34,368 nt of DNA from positions 1-34,368 of the IMG/VR virus record IMGVR_UViG_3300006869_000039. The stretch is one strand, 5' to 3'. Below are positions 32,577-34,368 of the stretch, piece by piece (position 1 is the first letter of the stretch; every line of letters starts with the position of its first letter). The DNA is from a virus. Below the pieces are notes generated by a model, which saw only the letters and a program-made list of their open reading frames with translations, did no database searches and had not been told where the DNA came from. The translations under genes were made by a program, and so were the position numbers.

Positions 32577-33311
32577 TTATATCTCTTCCTTAACGTAGTA
32601 GTTCTGAATGTCTAGCGTAGAATCCTCACCGAAGAACTTATTGTACACCTCTATTGCTCGGTGCATCTTCTCCTTTCCTCTAGTGTAGAAGTCCTCGTTA
32701 CCTGTAAACATTCCCATACGCCCTGTCTTCTTCTCTATTACCAAGAACATCATCGGCTTACCAAATAGCAGTTGGTATATGTACGCTTGTGAATCGTAGT
32801 TGTACTTCCTTGCGTTCCACTTGAAGTCATCAATGTTTGATGTGGTCTTAAGGTCTACAACGTAGTCCTTGTGTACGATATCTGCCTTGCCTTTCCATTC
32901 AGTACCCTCGTACATTGTCGTTGCAGGTTCCTCAAAGGTGTTGCCATTTGCATATATTATCTCAAAGAAATCAAGGTTGCCTCTCATCTTGTCTACCAAG
33001 AACTCAATGGCTTCCTTCTCAGTGCGTAGCAGTGCTACCTCCTTACCATTCTCCTCAATGAACTCCTTGTATGCCTTGGTGTTTCTAGATGCCGAGTCTA
33101 CCCACACCACATCCTTAGCTTTCTCCGGCTCAAGAATCAGTTGATGAAAGTATCTTCCCTCTGCAAAGTTCTTGTTGTCGGGACGAGATACCCCGAACTG
33201 CTCGGGGTTCTTTAGTAGCGTACCGATGTCTGAGTTGGAGAGGTACTGCTTACCTATACCCCCATAATACTGCTTGTCATCACGCAGTAGTTCTATTACA
33301 TTCTCATTCAT
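32577..33311 (-). CDS. RecB/YqaJ-like PD-(D/E)XK exonuclease, 244 residues
   Basis: The nuclease core is clear: FAEGRYFHQLILEPE (49-63) with H56, KGKADIV (140-146) with metal ligand D144, VVDLKTT (151-157) with D153 and K155, and DSQAYIYQ (173-180) with Q175 and Y177. These are motifs of the RecB-type phage exonuclease group (DUF3799/YqaJ-like) that chews one strand from double-strand ends. It directly follows the annealing-protein gene (start three bases after its stop), so the two form a two-component recombination system. The ATG at 33311 follows TAAGGT. All key residues are intact. Confidence 0.85.
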   Translation of the reverse strand: MNENVIELLRDDKQYYGGIGKQYLSNSDIGTLLKNPEQFGVSRPDNKNFAEGRYFHQLILEPEKAKDVVWVDSASRNTKAYKEFIEENGKEVALLRTEKEAIEFLVDKMRGNLDFFEIIYANGNTFEEPATTMYEGTEWKGKADIVHKDYVVDLKTTSNIDDFKWNARKYNYDSQAYIYQLLFGKPMMFLVIEKKTGRMGMFTGNEDFYTRGKEKMHRAIEVYNKFFGEDSTLDIQNYYVKEEI

Positions 33312-33314
33312 ACC

Positions 33315-33914
33315 TTATGATTTTAGTGCGTCTGCAATCTGCTTCTCTTGTTTCTTATTCACGTTGTACTTCTGCTCTATGTTAGCTACAATCTGCTTGA
33401 AGCCAAGGTGCTTGTTCTGTGCTACGTACTTAAGCATCTCCTCCATCTTATCTGCAGGGATGTCCTCAAGCTTTACACTGCTTTTCTTTGGCGTAGGTTT
33501 CTTTGCAGGTTCCTCCTCCGTAGGTACATCCTCTCCGGTCCATAGCGATAGCCCTAGTCCATGCATTGCAATAGCTTTTGTCGTTGCTCTCTGAATGGTT
33601 TTGTTTACGTCAGTAGATGTTAGCTTGTCTACTGATATCGCATTGTTTCTGAAGTCCATTACGGGAAGCATATCAATATGCTCTATATCATCAACGACTA
33701 TACCTACCTTCACCCATGCAGTCTTCCCATCAGTGAAGAAGTTGAATCCCGTATGGTCATGCTCGTATATGATACGTTGTGCGTTAGGATAGTTCTGCTT
33801 GAGCATATGCCATGCGTTTGCCCATGATAGATAGTCTAGTCCTCCTTTCTTCTCGACCTTGTCTCTAACATTGATGGTCGATAGTGTCTTGTAAATTGAA
33901 TTTGTTTTACTCAT
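33315..33914 (-). CDS. Single-strand annealing protein, Sak/DUF1071 type
   Basis: Residues 24-35 (GGLDYLSWANAW) and 102-129 (DVNKTIQRATTKAIAMHGLG, then LSLWTGED), with PVMDFRNNAIS (84-94) between, are the conserved blocks of the Sak/DUF1071 family of Rad52-like annealing proteins. The C-terminal 65 residues are a Pro/Lys linker (130-147) and a helical tail. It promotes annealing of complementary strands after resection and is partnered by the exonuclease coded next. Its ATG overlaps the previous gene's end by 8 bases, within an AATTAAATTAAATAAAA leader that is also coding for the upstream gene. Confidence 0.85.
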   Translation of the reverse strand: MSKTNSIYKTLSTINVRDKVEKKGGLDYLSWANAWHMLKQNYPNAQRIIYEHDHTGFNFFTDGKTAWVKVGIVVDDIEHIDMLPVMDFRNNAISVDKLTSTDVNKTIQRATTKAIAMHGLGLSLWTGEDVPTEEEPAKKPTPKKSSVKLEDIPADKMEEMLKYVAQNKHLGFKQIVANIEQKYNVNKKQEKQIADALKS

Positions 33915-34317
33915 TTTTATTTAATTTAATTAATAATTGATTTACTTTATAGTATGCCTTTAAGACCTGCTCTCTCTCGTCTCTCAACTCCAAGAGTTTC
34001 TTCTTACGTTTGCTGTGATTTACCTCATGCTTTATGTGTCTCGTCAATTGGTCTACTCTATCTTTAAAGTTTGCTAAAGATAATGTATATATACCAAACA
34101 ACCAACCCTTAGTTCGAAATAAATCATAGTCTTCATCGCTTATCTCCTCGTAATATTCACTCATGGTTGTATCCATTATCGTGACCTGTTGTGTGCGATT
34201 GTCTCTGACTATCTTTATTCCATGTGAGAGGTATGAATCATATTCCGAGGTCTCGTACCTGCAGGACGAGTGGTCTTTACTCGCTTGCGTGAACACCTCA
34301 TCCAAGCTATACTGCAT
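33907..34317 (-). CDS. Unknown 136-residue protein upstream of annealing gene
   Basis: I start this gene at ATG 34317 (MQYSLDEVFTQASKDHSSCR). The longer frame from 34362 adds 15 Arg/Met/Ser/Thr residues (MRMMDTRTSSRRLRA) that lie in the wrong frame over the end of a better upstream coding frame. The protein is charged, with an acidic middle (SEYYEEISDEDYDLF) and a Lys/Arg-rich C-terminal helix (KRKKKLLELRDEREQVLK). No family is recognised. It overlaps the annealing-protein start by 8 bases and the upstream gene by 11, so it is part of the same operon. Confidence 0.6.
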   Translation of the reverse strand: MQYSLDEVFTQASKDHSSCRYETSEYDSYLSHGIKIVRDNRTQQVTIMDTTMSEYYEEISDEDYDLFRTKGWLFGIYTLSLANFKDRVDQLTRHIKHEVNHSKRKKKLLELRDEREQVLKAYYKVNQLLIKLNKNE

Positions 34318-34368
34318 CGCTCTCAATCTTCTTGATGATGTCCTTGTATCCATCATCCTCATACATTA
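34307..34368 (-). CDS. 3' end of an unknown upstream gene (cut by window end)
   Basis: The frame reads MYEDDGYKDIIKKIESDAV and stops at TAG 34309-34307. The Asp/Lys/Ile composition is like the other small proteins here, and the overlap with the next start (ATGCAGTATAG) follows the operon's pattern. The ATG at 34366 may be internal, since the frame is open to the window edge. Confidence 0.45.
   Translation of the reverse strand, partial: MYEDDGYKDIIKKIESDAV

Noticed and set aside
34318-34362. Longer start of the unknown gene at the right end
   Set aside because: The added residues are an Arg/Ser/Thr-rich reading over the better frame ending KKIESDAV; the ATG at 34317 gives a normal overlap.
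1-34368. Stop-codon reassignment as in some crAss-like phages
   Set aside because: TAG, TGA and TAA all end genes that are followed at once by new starts (for example TAG at 6507-6509 and 24370-24372, TGA at 24534-24536).
1-34368. tRNA genes, CRISPR arrays, insertion sequences, integrase or attachment sites
   Set aside because: No cloverleaf, spaced repeat array, transposase or integrase frame was seen; nearly all the sequence is covered by phage genes.

Overview
This window is a contiguous piece of a tailed, probably short-tailed (podovirus-like), double-stranded DNA phage genome whose host is most likely a member of the Bacteroidota, probably a flavobacterium. The host call rests on promoter-like TAnnTTTG elements (one with a TTTG 19 bases upstream), A/T-rich leaders of the AATTAAATYAAAT type in place of Shine-Dalgarno sites, low G+C, and a small secreted protein with a typical short lipophilic signal peptide. 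The capsid and tail genes resemble those of Bacteroidota podoviruses, including crAss-like relatives, but the exact taxon cannot be fixed from this piece. All three stop codons end genes, so the code is the standard bacterial one.

Layout: bases 1-24536 carry the virion module on the + strand. It holds the 3' end of a portal gene, a scaffold-like acidic protein, the major capsid protein, an unassigned head protein, two connector/tail-tube-like proteins, a 1465-residue tail hub/stabilisation protein, a short tail-associated protein, two internal-virion-type proteins, a 3334-residue giant protein and a 53-residue basic protein. Bases 24523-34368 carry the replication/recombination module on the - strand, so the two modules converge and overlap by 14 bases at 24523-24536. 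In transcription order (34.4 to 24.5 kb) it holds: the tail of an unknown gene, an unknown protein, a Sak/DUF1071-type single-strand annealing protein, a RecB/YqaJ-like PD-(D/E)XK exonuclease, a small protein with an SSB-like acidic tail, a terminator, an iteron-rich A/T-rich gap, a VirE_N/D5-type primase-helicase, small unknowns, a secreted protein, an SF2 helicase, a VRR-NUC nuclease, a DnaA-domain-IV-like protein, small unknowns, an HNH endonuclease, a zinc-ribbon peptide and a PD-(D/E)XK-like protein.

How it works together (inference): the annealing protein, exonuclease and SSB-like protein form a recombination set. The primase-helicase starts replication, perhaps at the iteron-bearing gap just upstream of its gene. 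The SF2 helicase and VRR-NUC protein, whose genes overlap, probably process branched DNA. On the other strand, capsid and tail genes build the particle, and the giant protein is probably packed in the head and delivered with the DNA. It carries a 34-residue N-terminal repeat, a ParB-like domain, a zinc-metalloprotease HExxH site, hydrophobic segments and a basic tail.

Most notable: (1) the giant polyvalent protein and its mosaic codon usage; (2) a 112-residue gene bracketed by perfect 18-base direct repeats, which looks like a recently inserted cassette with a reconstructable empty site; (3) a consensus promoter followed within about 70 bases by a terminator, a possible small RNA; (4) an origin-like intergenic region; (5) a DnaA DNA-binding domain without its ATPase. 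No terminase, DNA polymerase, RNA polymerase, lysin, integrase, tRNA or CRISPR array is visible.
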